Below are positions 41,221-50,446 of a stretch of DNA of 64,000 nucleotides, piece after piece. The translations under genes and the position numbers were made by a program. Each line of letters begins with the position of its first letter. The stretch's first letter is position 1. The DNA comes from CBDAPX01 sp965198725 (lineage in GTDB: Bacteria > Pseudomonadota > Alphaproteobacteria > Rhodobacterales > Rhodobacteraceae). The DNA lies in contig CBDAPX010000001.1 in assembly GCA_965198725.1 (NCBI GenBank), forward strand, positions 1,426,001 to 1,490,000, written 5' to 3'. Below the pieces are notes generated by a model, which saw only the letters and a program-made list of their open reading frames with translations, did not search any database and was not told the DNA's origin.

Positions 41221-43314
41221 ATGAATGCGGCTGTGAAATACGAACGCGTGGGCGACATCGCCGTTTTGACGGCCCAGAACCCGCCGGTCAATGCGCTGGG
41301 CCATGACGTACGCGTCGGTCTGGCCGACGGTATGGACCGCGCCGAAGCGGAGGGTGCGAAGGCGGTGCTCATTTATGGGGACGGTTCGACCTATTTCGCA
41401 GGCGCCGATATCCGCGAGTTTGGCTTGCCGCCCAAAGCCCCCCATCTGCCGCAGCTCTGTGATCGGATCGAGGCCTCGCCACTGCTCGTTGTGTCGGCCT
41501 TGCATGGGACCGCGCTGGGCGGGGGGCTCGAAGTGGCCTTGTCCTCGCATTACCGGATCGGGGTTCCGACCGCGCGCGTTGGTCTGCCCGAAGTTTTGAT
41601 CGGTATCCTGCCCGGTGCAGGTGGCACCCAACGCTTGCCACGTGTGGCAGGCGTAGAGGCGTCCTTGGATATCATCACCACCGGTCGTCAGGTTGGCGCC
41701 AAAGAAGCTTTGGCATTGGGCATTCTCGACAAGGTAGAAGACGGCGATCCGCGCGATATCGGCTTGGTCTTCACGCGTGACCTGTTGGCCAGTGGCGCCG
41801 AACGCCGGGTGGTCAGCGCATTACCCAATCCCGAGCCGGTCGATTTCGACGCCGCCATTGCAGCCATCGGCGCAAAGGCACGTGGGCAATTGTCGCCGGT
41901 CAACGCCGCGCGGGCAGTGCAGGCCGCGACCGAGCTTCCGTTCCCCGAAGGCCTGAAACGCGAGCGGGAATTGTTCATGGAGCTTATGAACAGCGATCAG
42001 CGCAAGGGGTTGATCCACGCCTTTTTCTCGGAACGTGCGGTCGGCAAACTGCCAGAGCTTAAAGGCGTGGCGCCACGCGATCTCAAGACCGTCGGGATCA
42101 TCGGTGGCGGCACGATGGGGGCTGGCATTGCCACGGCGGCGCTGTTGTCCGGATTGCCGGTCACGATGTTGGAAATGTCGCCCGAGGCTGCGGCTGCGGC
42201 CAAAGGCCGGATCGAAGGCAACATGGCCGGTGCGCTCAAACGCGGTAAGCTCAGCCAAGAGCAATATGATCATCTTGCCAATGAGGCCCTGACGGTTGCC
42301 ACGGATTACACAACACTTTCGGATGTTGATTTGGTGATCGAAGCGGTCTTTGAGGACATGGGTGTCAAGAAAGAGGTGTTCAAAAAACTGGATGCGGTCT
42401 GCAAGCCCGGCGCGATCCTCGCCTCTAACACGTCCTACCTCGACATCAACGAAATCGCCTCGGTCACGGCGCGCCCTTCGGATGTGCTGGGCCTGCATTT
42501 CTTCTCACCTGCGCATGTGATGAAACTGCTTGAGGTGGTTGTTGCTGACGCCACCGCGCCCGACGTCGCCGCAACGGGATTTGCGCTGGGCAAGCGATTG
42601 CGCAAGGTTTCGGTTCGGGCAGGTGTTTGCGACGGGTTTATCGGCAACCGCATTCTGTCGGTTTATCGCACCTGCGCCGATCACATGATCCTCGATGGCG
42701 CATCGCCTTATCAGATTGACGCCGCACTTGAGGCGTTCGGCTTTGCAATGGGCCCCTTTGCCGTGGCGGATTTGGCAGGGCTTGATATCGGTTATGCGGT
42801 GCGCAAACGAAAGAGGGCAGAGGGGCTCGATGCGCGCGCCCGCGACAGCAGCTATGGCGACAAGCTGTGTGAAGATGGTCATTTTGGCCAGAAAACCGGC
42901 AAAGGCTATTACGATTACGCCGCCGGGCCACGCTCACGGGTGCCCAACCCGGACGTCTTGCCCCTGATCGAAGAGGACCGCGCCGCCCAAGGGATCACGG
43001 CGCGCGTGTTTTCCGATGAAGAGATCGTCCGCCGGTACATGGCAGCCATGGTCAACGAGGCCTCGAATGTGGTGGGCGAGGGGATTGCCCGGCGTCCGTT
43101 GGATGTCGATATGACCATGCTTTTCGGCTACGGTTTCCCGCGTTATCGCGGTGGACCGCTGAAATGGGCCGATATCGTGGGCCTCGAAGGGCTTTTGAAC
43201 GACATCAAATCTTGGGCTGCCGAAGATGATTACTTCTGGCAACCCGCACCGCTGTTGGAGCAGCTGGTTGCCGAAGGCAAAAGCTTTGACGATTTGAACA
43301 AGGCGGCTGGGTGA
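41221..43314 (+). CDS. Bifunctional enoyl-CoA hydratase / 3-hydroxyacyl-CoA dehydrogenase (PimF/FadB-like)
   Basis: 697 residues. The N-terminal crotonase domain shows the oxyanion loop GADIREFG, ALGGGLEVALSSHYR, and the catalytic glutamate region LPEVLIGILPGAGGTQRLPR. A Rossmann domain starts at about residue 290 (GIIGGGTMGAGIA), followed by the catalytic histidine in HFFSPAHVM and C-terminal dehydrogenase domains (MLFGYGFPRYRGGPL). Order and size match the peroxisomal-type multifunctional enzyme and PimF. It catalyses two beta-oxidation steps. First gene of a six-gene operon; AGGGAGGA precedes the ATG. Confidence 0.92.
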   Translation: MNAAVKYERVGDIAVLTAQNPPVNALGHDVRVGLADGMDRAEAEGAKAVLIYGDGSTYFAGADIREFGLPPKAPHLPQLCDRIEASPLLVVSALHGTALGGGLEVALSSHYRIGVPTARVGLPEVLIGILPGAGGTQRLPRVAGVEASLDIITTGRQVGAKEALALGILDKVEDGDPRDIGLVFTRDLLASGAERRVVSALPNPEPVDFDAAIAAIGAKARGQLSPVNAARAVQAATELPFPEGLKRERELFMELMNSDQRKGLIHAFFSERAVGKLPELKGVAPRDLKTVGIIGGGTMGAGIATAALLSGLPVTMLEMSPEAAAAAKGRIEGNMAGALKRGKLSQEQYDHLANEALTVATDYTTLSDVDLVIEAVFEDMGVKKEVFKKLDAVCKPGAILASNTSYLDINEIASVTARPSDVLGLHFFSPAHVMKLLEVVVADATAPDVAATGFALGKRLRKVSVRAGVCDGFIGNRILSVYRTCADHMILDGASPYQIDAALEAFGFAMGPFAVADLAGLDIGYAVRKRKRAEGLDARARDSSYGDKLCEDGHFGQKTGKGYYDYAAGPRSRVPNPDVLPLIEEDRAAQGITARVFSDEEIVRRYMAAMVNEASNVVGEGIARRPLDVDMTMLFGYGFPRYRGGPLKWADIVGLEGLLNDIKSWAAEDDYFWQPAPLLEQLVAEGKSFDDLNKAAG

Positions 43315-43348
43315 GCCAGACCGCCTGTCCTGATAAAGGAGCCATGCG

Positions 43349-44539
43349 ATGGATTTGAGTTTTTCCGCAGAAGACGTTGCGTTTCGCGATGAGGTTCGGG
43401 CCTTTCTAAACGACACCGTGACCCCGGAATTGGCCGACAAAGTTCGCGGCAAAGGGGAATTGACCAAGGCCGATATGGACGGTTGGCATGCCGCGTTGAA
43501 TGCGCGGGGCTGGTTGGCGACCAATTGGCCAAAGGAATTTGGCGGCGCAGCTTGGACCGCTGTGCAACGCCATATCTTTGAGGAAGAATGCGCGATGGCC
43601 AATGCGCCGCGCATTGTTCCTTTTGGCCTTTCGATGTTGGCGCCGGTGTTGCAGAAATTCGGCAATCAAGAGCAGCTGGATTACTATTTGCCGCGCATTC
43701 TGAATGGAGAACACTGGTGGTGTCAGGGATATTCGGAGCCAGGCGCAGGTTCTGATCTCGCCTCGTTGAAAACCCATGCCGTGCGCGAGGGCGACCATTA
43801 CGTCGTCAATGGACAAAAGACCTGGACGACGCTGGGCCAATTCGCCAACTGGATCTTTTGCCTCGTGCGGACCGACCCCGAAGCCAAGGCGCAAGAGGGC
43901 ATTTCTTTCCTTTTGATTGACATGGACACCTCCGGCATCGAGGTGCGTCCGATCATCCTGCTCGACGGGACCCATGAGGTGAACGAGGTTTGGTTCACGG
44001 ATGTCAAAGTGCCGGTGGAAAACCTTGTCGGGGAAGAGAACAAGGGCTGGACCTATGCCAAGTACCTATTGACCCATGAACGCACCAATATTGCCGGTGT
44101 CGGGTTCTCGCGGGCCGGTTTGGCAACGATCAAGCGTATGGCCCAGACAGAGATGTCTGGGGGCAGGCCGTTGGCTGAGAACCCGCATTTCGCCGCGCGC
44201 ATGGCGCAGGTCGAAATTGATCTGATGGCGATGGCGACAACCAATCTAAGGATCATTTCCAAGGCTGCCGCAGGTCAGGCCCCGGGTGTTGAAAGCTCTA
44301 TGCTGAAGGTCAAAGGCACGATCATTCGACAGGAATTGAATGATCTGGCGCGGCGTGCTGCGGGCCGTTACGCGATGCCGTTCCCCTCGGAAGCGGTCGA
44401 AGGCGATAATGACCCCATCGTTCCGGATCATGCTGTGGCGGTAGCCTCCAAATACTTCAACAATCGCAAGCTTTCGATTTTCGGCGGATCGAACGAGATC
44501 CAGCGAGGGATCATCGCCAAGGTGAAGATGGGAGGCTGA
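43349..44539 (+). CDS. Acyl-CoA dehydrogenase, PimC-like large subunit
   Basis: 396 residues. CQGYSEPGAGSDLASLKT is the FAD/substrate block (normally x-x-TEP), GQKTWTT follows, and IFGGSNEIQRGIIAK closes the FAD site. It has the profile of pimeloyl-CoA dehydrogenase large subunit and related FadE proteins that form heterotetramers with a smaller partner, here the next gene 3 bp downstream. It would introduce the alpha,beta double bond in a CoA thioester with a bulky or dicarboxylic tail. Start follows AAGGAG. Confidence 0.87.
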   Translation: MDLSFSAEDVAFRDEVRAFLNDTVTPELADKVRGKGELTKADMDGWHAALNARGWLATNWPKEFGGAAWTAVQRHIFEEECAMANAPRIVPFGLSMLAPVLQKFGNQEQLDYYLPRILNGEHWWCQGYSEPGAGSDLASLKTHAVREGDHYVVNGQKTWTTLGQFANWIFCLVRTDPEAKAQEGISFLLIDMDTSGIEVRPIILLDGTHEVNEVWFTDVKVPVENLVGEENKGWTYAKYLLTHERTNIAGVGFSRAGLATIKRMAQTEMSGGRPLAENPHFAARMAQVEIDLMAMATTNLRIISKAAAGQAPGVESSMLKVKGTIIRQELNDLARRAAGRYAMPFPSEAVEGDNDPIVPDHAVAVASKYFNNRKLSIFGGSNEIQRGIIAKVKMGG

Positions 44540-44542
44540 CAC

Positions 44543-45676
44543 GTGAATTTTGACCTGACCGAAGAACGTCAAATGCTGCAGGACACGCTGCGGCGATACT
44601 TGTCAGATCGCTATACCACCGAGGTGCGTAACACGATCATTGACGGCGATACGGGGTGGAGTCCCGAGATCTGGCAAGAGTTGGCAGAACTGGGCGTGAT
44701 TGGTGCGATGTTTGCCGAGGAAGACGGCGGATTTGGCGGTCATGGGTTCGACATCGCAACCGTCTTTGAAGAACTGGGCCGCGCCGGGGTGGTAGAGCCG
44801 TTTCTGGACAGCGCTGTCATCTGCGGCGGGCTGATTGCAACCTTGGGGGATGATGCACAGAAAGGCTTTATCGATGAGATCATCGGGGGTGGGGCGCATT
44901 TGGCATTTGCCCATGGTGAACCGACGAGCCGATATGATCTGAACCGGGTCGCTTCGACCGCTGTCGTAGATGGAAATGACGTTTTACTCAACGGACGCAA
45001 GGCCGTCGTCGCCAGTGCCGAAGCCTCCGGTCAGCTGATCGTTTCGGCGCGTGAAGCTGGTGCAGTTGATGATACCGACGGCATCTCTCTCTTCCTTGTT
45101 CCGGCGGATGCGGCGGGCCTGACTTTGCGCGGCTATGCCTTGGTCGCCGGCGGTCGTGCGGCCGAGGTCACGCTGGACAATGTCCGGGTTTCCCCCAAAG
45201 CGCGTCTTGGTCGCGCTGGTCAGGCCTATGCGGCGATCGAGGCTACAGTGGCGTCGGCCAATGTGGCCTTGGCCGCCGAAGCATTGGGAGCCATGGAAAC
45301 CGCCACCGAGCTGACCCGAGAATACCTTATGACCCGCAAACAGTTTGGCCGCCCTATCGGGACATTTCAGGCGCTGGCACATCGCATGTCCGATTTGTTG
45401 ATCGAAATGGAACAGGCGCGATCGGCTGTGATCAACGCGGCGGGCCATTTGGATGCCGATCCACGCACCCGCGATTTGCATATAGCGGCGGCCCGGAATT
45501 TGATCGGGCGCGCCGGGCGTTTGGTTGCCGAAGAGGCAATCCAGATGCATGGCGGGATCGCGATGACCAAGGAATACGAACTGGCCCATATCGCCAAACG
45601 GATCGTGATGACGGATCATCGGTTCGGCGACACCGATTACCATATGGAGAAATTCATTGCCGTCTCGGCCAGTTGA
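44543..45676 (+). CDS. Acyl-CoA dehydrogenase, PimD-like small subunit
   Basis: 377 residues, more divergent than its partner: FAHGEPTSRYDLNRV replaces the usual substrate loop, and QMHGGIAMTKEYELAHIAKR gives the C-terminal helix region. The combination of a canonical and a divergent dehydrogenase side by side matches PimC/PimD and other alpha2beta2 acyl-CoA dehydrogenases used for dicarboxylic, aromatic or steroid side-chain acyl-CoAs. It overlaps the thioesterase gene at its end. Confidence 0.86.
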   Translation: MNFDLTEERQMLQDTLRRYLSDRYTTEVRNTIIDGDTGWSPEIWQELAELGVIGAMFAEEDGGFGGHGFDIATVFEELGRAGVVEPFLDSAVICGGLIATLGDDAQKGFIDEIIGGGAHLAFAHGEPTSRYDLNRVASTAVVDGNDVLLNGRKAVVASAEASGQLIVSAREAGAVDDTDGISLFLVPADAAGLTLRGYALVAGGRAAEVTLDNVRVSPKARLGRAGQAYAAIEATVASANVALAAEALGAMETATELTREYLMTRKQFGRPIGTFQALAHRMSDLLIEMEQARSAVINAAGHLDADPRTRDLHIAAARNLIGRAGRLVAEEAIQMHGGIAMTKEYELAHIAKRIVMTDHRFGDTDYHMEKFIAVSAS

Positions 45677-46091
45677 ACACAAGATCCTTGGGCCTGACGA
45701 AATTGGCGGCGCCAATGCGATGGTGGGGTACACCATTGACCTCACGCCGGCGGACGGATCGGCCCGCGCCGTGTTAGAGATTGAAGATCGACACAGGAAC
45801 CGGAATGGCACACTGCACGGCGGGATCATCGCCATGATGCTGGATGCGGCGGCGGGTTATGCTGCGTCGCGGTCTTCGGCAGAAATTGGGTTCACACCGG
45901 TCAACACGATTTCTTTGACGACCAGCTTTCTCAAACCGGCCACGGGTGGTCAGGTGATCGCCACGGGACAGTTTGTTGGGGGCGGTTATAAGATCGTTTA
46001 CGCCGATGCTGTCTTGACGGACGCCGACGGCGTGCCCTTGGCCAAGGCAGCGGGTGTTTTCAAACGAATTCTCAAAGGAGCGGACGGATGA
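45657..46091 (+). CDS. PaaI-type hotdog thioesterase
   Basis: 144 residues if begun at the TTG at 45657 (overlapping the dehydrogenase by 20 bp), or about 123 from ATG 45720. Residues VEHKILGPDEIGGANAMVGY look like family sequence, which favours the longer form. HGGIIAMMLDAAAGYAA is the hotdog helix with the acidic catalytic residue, and NTISLTTSFLKPA follows. It would hydrolyse CoA thioesters, recycling CoA from stalled intermediates. It overlaps the next start by 4 bp. Confidence 0.82.
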   Translation: MPSRPVEHKILGPDEIGGANAMVGYTIDLTPADGSARAVLEIEDRHRNRNGTLHGGIIAMMLDAAAGYAASRSSAEIGFTPVNTISLTTSFLKPATGGQVIATGQFVGGGYKIVYADAVLTDADGVPLAKAAGVFKRILKGADG

Positions 46092-46882
46092 CATTGGCGC
46101 GTATTGACGATCTTGGGGACCGCTTGGTGGTCGTGAATATGAACGTTTCGAAACGCGGGGCGTTGACGCCAGAGCTGTACGACAAGATCCAGGAGGCCTT
46201 TGAAATCGCGTCCGAACATCGCGACCGCATCGGGGCCGTGATCCTGACCGCCGAAGGTGGGTTTTTCTGTGCGGGTGGGGATTTGGGGGCCATCCGCGAA
46301 CGCATGACCCTGCCAGAGGATGAGCGGCGCGACCGGATCGAAGCGTTGCACGCCTGCATTCGTGCCATTCGTGGCTCTGTCGTGCCGGTCATCGCTTCTG
46401 TCGAAGGAGGGGCTGCTGGGGCGGGGCTGTCCTTTGCCTTGGCCTGCGATCTGATCGTGGCGGCCGAAGGGGCGCAGTTCACGGCGGCGTATGTCAAAGC
46501 GGGTTTGGTACCGGATGGCGGTCTGACGGCGTCGATGGCCCGCACGATCCCGCGACAGTTGGCGATGGAAATGTGCCTTTTGGCAAAGCCTTTATCAGCA
46601 GAACGGATGGCAGAGCTGGGCGTTGTCAATGCGGTGGTGCCGCCGGGCAAGGCGGATGGGATGGCCCACCAAATGGCCGACGCTTTGGGCCGCGGCCCGG
46701 GTGGCGCGCAGTTCCTGATCCGAAAGATGGTCAGCGAAGCCTATGACGCGACCGAAGACGCGCAGTTGGATACAGAACGGGATAACATGGCCTTTGCCAT
46801 CGGTGCGCCTGAAGCGCGCGAAGGGATCGATGCATTTCTGACCAAGCGGCGCCCCGATTTCAAATCTTCAAAGGCGCGGTGA
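46088..46882 (+). CDS. Enoyl-CoA hydratase/isomerase family protein
   Basis: 264 residues of crotonase fold: FFCAGGDLGAIRERM forms the first oxyanion loop, SVEGGAAGAGLSFALACDL the second, and AYVKAGLVPDGGLTASM the region of the catalytic acids. The usual first catalytic glutamate position is not obvious, so isomerase or other crotonase chemistry is possible. It is a second crotonase beside the bifunctional enzyme, hinting at a substrate needing an extra hydration, isomerisation or ring-opening step. ATGA coupling upstream, TGATG downstream. Confidence 0.85.
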   Translation: MTLARIDDLGDRLVVVNMNVSKRGALTPELYDKIQEAFEIASEHRDRIGAVILTAEGGFFCAGGDLGAIRERMTLPEDERRDRIEALHACIRAIRGSVVPVIASVEGGAAGAGLSFALACDLIVAAEGAQFTAAYVKAGLVPDGGLTASMARTIPRQLAMEMCLLAKPLSAERMAELGVVNAVVPPGKADGMAHQMADALGRGPGGAQFLIRKMVSEAYDATEDAQLDTERDNMAFAIGAPEAREGIDAFLTKRRPDFKSSKAR

Positions 46883-48381
46883 TGGATCGTTTGCATCACC
46901 TTTTGGACAAACACGTGGCCACGCGCGGCTTGGCGCCCGCGTTTTCCGATTCCATCGGAACCCGCTGGAATTATGGAGAGTTGGGGGCCGCAGCTTTTGA
47001 TCTGGCCGACGCGTTTGATCGGGCGTTCGTCGGGCCGGGCGACCGGGTGATGATCGTCACCGAAAACTGCAACGCGGCGGTCGCGGCGGTGTTCGCGGCC
47101 TCTCGTCGACACGCCACGATCATTCCGATCAATGCCCGACAAACGGAGGCAGAGCTGACCCGGATCATCGAACACGCCGATCCGAAATTGGTGCTTTTTG
47201 CCAGTGCCGTGTCGAAAGAGGCCGCGGCCCACGCCAGTCGCCTTCAGGCCAAACCGTTGAACGGGTCCTTCGGAGCATTGCACATGCTGCGCCGCTCGGC
47301 AGAGGCGGATGCCGAAAGCGACGTGGCCGTTCAGCTTTATACCACCGGGACCACGGGCACGCCCAAGGGCGTGATGCTGACCCATGAAAATGTACGGTTT
47401 GGCGGCAAAACATCTGTTGATCTGCGGTCGATGCAATCCGACGACATCATTTTCGGGGTTTTGCCGATCACACATGTTTTTGGCCTGTGTTCCATCGTGG
47501 TCGGGGCCGTGCATGCGGGCGCACAGGTGCGGCTGGAAGCGCGGTTTGACGTCGCAAAGCTTTATGCCGGGTTGCGCGAGGACGTGACCCTTCTGTCGGC
47601 TGTGCCGCAGATGCACGCCTTGCTGATGCAGTATACCAAAGAACAAGGTCTCCAGCGGTTAGACAGCAAAACGCTGCGCTATGTGTCATCAGGGGCGGCC
47701 CCGCTTGACCCGACATGGAAGCGAGAGGCAGAGGCGTTTTACGGGGTCGCGATCCAGAACGGGTACGGCATGACGGAAACCGCCGCGGGCGTTGCCGCGA
47801 CGCGCAACATGATCGGCGACCCGGACATCTCTGTCGGGCCGCCGATGAACGGTGTCGAGGTCAAAATCGACGATACCGTGCCGGGCGGCGCAAACGGATC
47901 CGGCGAGATCATGGTGCGTGGCCCGAACATCATGAAAGGGTATTTTCGCAACCCGGATGAAACCGCCAAAGTCCTGCAAAGCGATGGATGGATGCGGACC
48001 GGCGATCTGGGCCGGTTCGATGACGATGGCCGCCTGCATATCCTCGGACGGTCCAAGGAATTGATCATCCATGGCGGGTTTAACGTTTATCCACCCGAGG
48101 TTGAGGCCGCGTTGAACGACCATCAGCAGGTCATTCAGGCAGCCGTCATCGGCCATATGGTAAAAGGCGACGAAAAGGTTCTGGCGTTTTGCCAAGTCGC
48201 GGACAATGACGCGCCCGATCTGGACGAATTGCGCGCCTTCGTGGCGGACCGGCTGACCGGTTACAAGCGCCCAAGCCAGATCATACTGGCCGGAAAACTG
48301 CCGGCGGCGCCCACCGGAAAGATCCTAAAACACAAGCTGGTCGAGGCGTTTGCCGAAGAGCTGAAACAGCTCGAAGCGTGA
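46882..48381 (+). CDS. Acyl-CoA synthetase (ANL superfamily, PimA-like role)
   Basis: 499 residues. TTGTTGTPKGVMLTHEN is the P-loop-like AMP motif, NGYGMTETAAG the A5 block, RTGDLGRFDDDGRLHILGR the hinge, and PTGKILKHKL the C-terminal catalytic lysine. It activates a carboxylic acid to its CoA thioester and so supplies the operon's substrate. Start taken as the ATG at 46882 overlapping the previous stop. It ends exactly one base before the convergent rpe stop. Confidence 0.9.
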   Translation: MDRLHHLLDKHVATRGLAPAFSDSIGTRWNYGELGAAAFDLADAFDRAFVGPGDRVMIVTENCNAAVAAVFAASRRHATIIPINARQTEAELTRIIEHADPKLVLFASAVSKEAAAHASRLQAKPLNGSFGALHMLRRSAEADAESDVAVQLYTTGTTGTPKGVMLTHENVRFGGKTSVDLRSMQSDDIIFGVLPITHVFGLCSIVVGAVHAGAQVRLEARFDVAKLYAGLREDVTLLSAVPQMHALLMQYTKEQGLQRLDSKTLRYVSSGAAPLDPTWKREAEAFYGVAIQNGYGMTETAAGVAATRNMIGDPDISVGPPMNGVEVKIDDTVPGGANGSGEIMVRGPNIMKGYFRNPDETAKVLQSDGWMRTGDLGRFDDDGRLHILGRSKELIIHGGFNVYPPEVEAALNDHQQVIQAAVIGHMVKGDEKVLAFCQVADNDAPDLDELRAFVADRLTGYKRPSQIILAGKLPAAPTGKILKHKLVEAFAEELKQLEA

Positions 48382-49074
48382 TCAGGCCCACACGCCCGTT
48401 GCAGCCTCGCGGATATTGCGGATGTTCGTCCCATAGGCGTCCGGCTCTGTCACGGACCCGCCTTTGAAGACGGCCGACCCCGCGACCAGCACATCTGCAC
48501 CGGCCTTGGCGACCAAGGGGGCCGTTGTTGGATCAACACCGCCATCAATCTCAATATGAATGGGGCGGTCACCGATCATGGCGCGCAGTTTTGCGACCTT
48601 TTCCACTTGGCTGTGAATGAATTTTTGCCCGCCAAAACCGGGGTTTACGGTCATGACACAGACCAGATCGATCATATCCAAAAGATACTCGATGCTTTCT
48701 GCAGGCGTGGCCGGGTTCAGCGCAACACCCGCCTTTGCACCCGCTGCTCGGATGGCTTGAACGGTGCGGTGAATATGTGGCCCGGCCTCGACATGCGCGG
48801 TGATCACATCCGCACCGGCCTGGGCAAATGCGTCAATATAGGGGTCTACTGGCGCGATCATCAGGTGGACGTCCATGACCCCCTTGATGTGCTTGCGAAT
48901 GGCAGCGCAGGTGCTGGGACCAAAGGTGATATTCGGGACGAAATGCCCATCCATTACATCAACATGAACCCAATCGCCCCCTTTGGCTTCGATCGCCTCG
49001 CATTCGGCGCCGAAATTCGCAAAGTCGGCGGACAAGATGGATGGTGCGATTTTGATGCTGCGGTCAAAGCTCAT
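48382..49074 (-). CDS. rpe: Ribulose-phosphate 3-epimerase
   Basis: 230 residues. APSILSADFANFG, HVDVMDGHFVPNITFG, VHLMI, MTVNPGFGGQKFI and EIDGGV give the complete TIM-barrel active site with metal ligands (two His, two Asp). It interconverts ribulose 5-phosphate and xylulose 5-phosphate in the pentose phosphate/Calvin pathways. It is monocistronic here and abuts the convergent acyl-CoA synthetase gene with no spacer. Confidence 0.96.
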   Translation of the reverse strand: MSFDRSIKIAPSILSADFANFGAECEAIEAKGGDWVHVDVMDGHFVPNITFGPSTCAAIRKHIKGVMDVHLMIAPVDPYIDAFAQAGADVITAHVEAGPHIHRTVQAIRAAGAKAGVALNPATPAESIEYLLDMIDLVCVMTVNPGFGGQKFIHSQVEKVAKLRAMIGDRPIHIEIDGGVDPTTAPLVAKAGADVLVAGSAVFKGGSVTEPDAYGTNIRNIREAATGVWA

Positions 49075-49151
49075 GATGCGCCCTCGGCCTTGGGTGGTTT
49101 GTCAGCGATATAAACCGGGTCTTGGGCAAGGGATAGGGCAATTCGCCCGGC

Positions 49152-49841
49152 TTATCCCGTCAGCGCGTAGCGTTCTATCACGTGAAACTGTCCGTCATCG
49201 TCTTCGCCGGCCAGGGCCAGTTCGTTGATAACGAAAGGGATCGGCAAAAGCGGGCCCAGCTCTGACGTCAGAAAATCGGTGACGGGTGCCCGGGTGTCCT
49301 TGTCCAGTCGACCGCTCAAGGTGATGTGAAACCGGAATTGATCCAACACATAAGGATAACCCCATTGGGTGAGGTTGCTTTCCTGAACAGCGCTTAATCC
49401 GTTTTTGCGGCGTTTGGCCAGTTCTGCCTCTGAGGCTGGCGCCCTGAACCGATCCAACTCCGTAACGCAACGCGCCGCCATCGCGTTCAGCGCGGTGATG
49501 TCGCCAACCGGGCGGAGTGCGATGAACGCGCCCATGCCTTCGACTGACAAAGCATCAAGTCGCACTGGTTTCAGCTTTGAACATAGCGCGGCTGTTTCCT
49601 CGGCCAGATCGGCGTATGCGGCACCTTCGGCCAGTCGCATCGGCGGTTTGATCGTCGCGTGAAGCCCGTATTTGCGCGGCGTCGACGTAATGTCGGACAC
49701 GGGCAATGGCAGGCCTGTTGCCGTGGGATGGCCCGCAGCTTGCCCCGTGTTGGCGTCCCAACCGAGCCATCCGGTGGCCCATTTGGCCCAGTCTTCGTCT
49801 GCGGGGGGGACGTAATAGACGGCATATCGCGCGTAGGTCAC
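49152..49841 (-). CDS. DUF1045 family protein (2H phosphoesterase-like)
   Basis: 229 residues with two H-x-T/S motifs, YGLHATIKPPMRLA and FRFHITLSG, as in 2H phosphoesterases. DUF1045 proteins are usually annotated as phosphonate-metabolism proteins because they accompany phn genes; no phn gene is in this window. I prefer the GTG at 49841 (GAGGA 5 bases upstream, family sequence starts RYAVYYVPP) over the GTG at 49862. The activity is unproven. Confidence 0.8.
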   Translation of the reverse strand: MTYARYAVYYVPPADEDWAKWATGWLGWDANTGQAAGHPTATGLPLPVSDITSTPRKYGLHATIKPPMRLAEGAAYADLAEETAALCSKLKPVRLDALSVEGMGAFIALRPVGDITALNAMAARCVTELDRFRAPASEAELAKRRKNGLSAVQESNLTQWGYPYVLDQFRFHITLSGRLDKDTRAPVTDFLTSELGPLLPIPFVINELALAGEDDDGQFHVIERYALTG

Positions 49842-49966
49842 GGCAATCCTCGTGCTGTTCACCCGCAGGGCGGGCCGTTGGCGAAGACATGCCAGATGGT
49901 GCCAGACTTGCCAATGCGGCTTAGCGCGTTTGTGGGCAAAACTGGTCGGTTGCCATGATCCGGTGT

Positions 49967-50446
49967 TTAACCGGCCCGATAGAACAGGTACCGGTCCGGG
50001 GCAATCGTATCCGGGCCGGTGATCTGATCGAACCCGACCAAAGGTTGTCCAGATACCAGCATGCCACCGGGCACCATCACTTGCGCGATAAGCGGGCTGA
50101 GCCGTGCGGCTTCGGCGACGTCGTCTTCCTTGATGCCCATGCCAAAATCGTAATGCGCCAGTGCGATCCGGGCTTTCATTGCAATAAGGCGCTGCAACAT
50201 CGGCTCTGCCTCACCTTCCAGAAAATCTTCTGCCGGCGGAACACAGGATGGGTGGCTTTGCAGAACACGGTCGATGACCCAGATCCGTCGATTTGGCAGA
50301 ACCTCGCGCAGGTGATCATAGGTGCGGCCGTTGCCAAGGCCAAAATCCACAACGTCTCCTGTCACGTCGGCAACCTGCCCGGCGGCCCAGTTCAGACCAT
50401 CCCTTTGAGCGGTGAGACGGCGCAGCATGGAATCAAGGCGGCTCAT
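49967..50446 (-). CDS. SAM-dependent methyltransferase-like protein
   Basis: 159 residues beginning MSRLDSMLRRLTAQ. DVVDFGLGNGRTYDHLRE is a class I methyltransferase SAM-binding loop. Short for the class, so the substrate domain is minimal. It overlaps the deacetylase gene by 4 bp and is the last gene of the polysaccharide cluster. It may methylate a sugar or lipid precursor; the target is unknown. Confidence 0.65.
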   Translation of the reverse strand: MSRLDSMLRRLTAQRDGLNWAAGQVADVTGDVVDFGLGNGRTYDHLREVLPNRRIWVIDRVLQSHPSCVPPAEDFLEGEAEPMLQRLIAMKARIALAHYDFGMGIKEDDVAEAARLSPLIAQVMVPGGMLVSGQPLVGFDQITGPDTIAPDRYLFYRAG

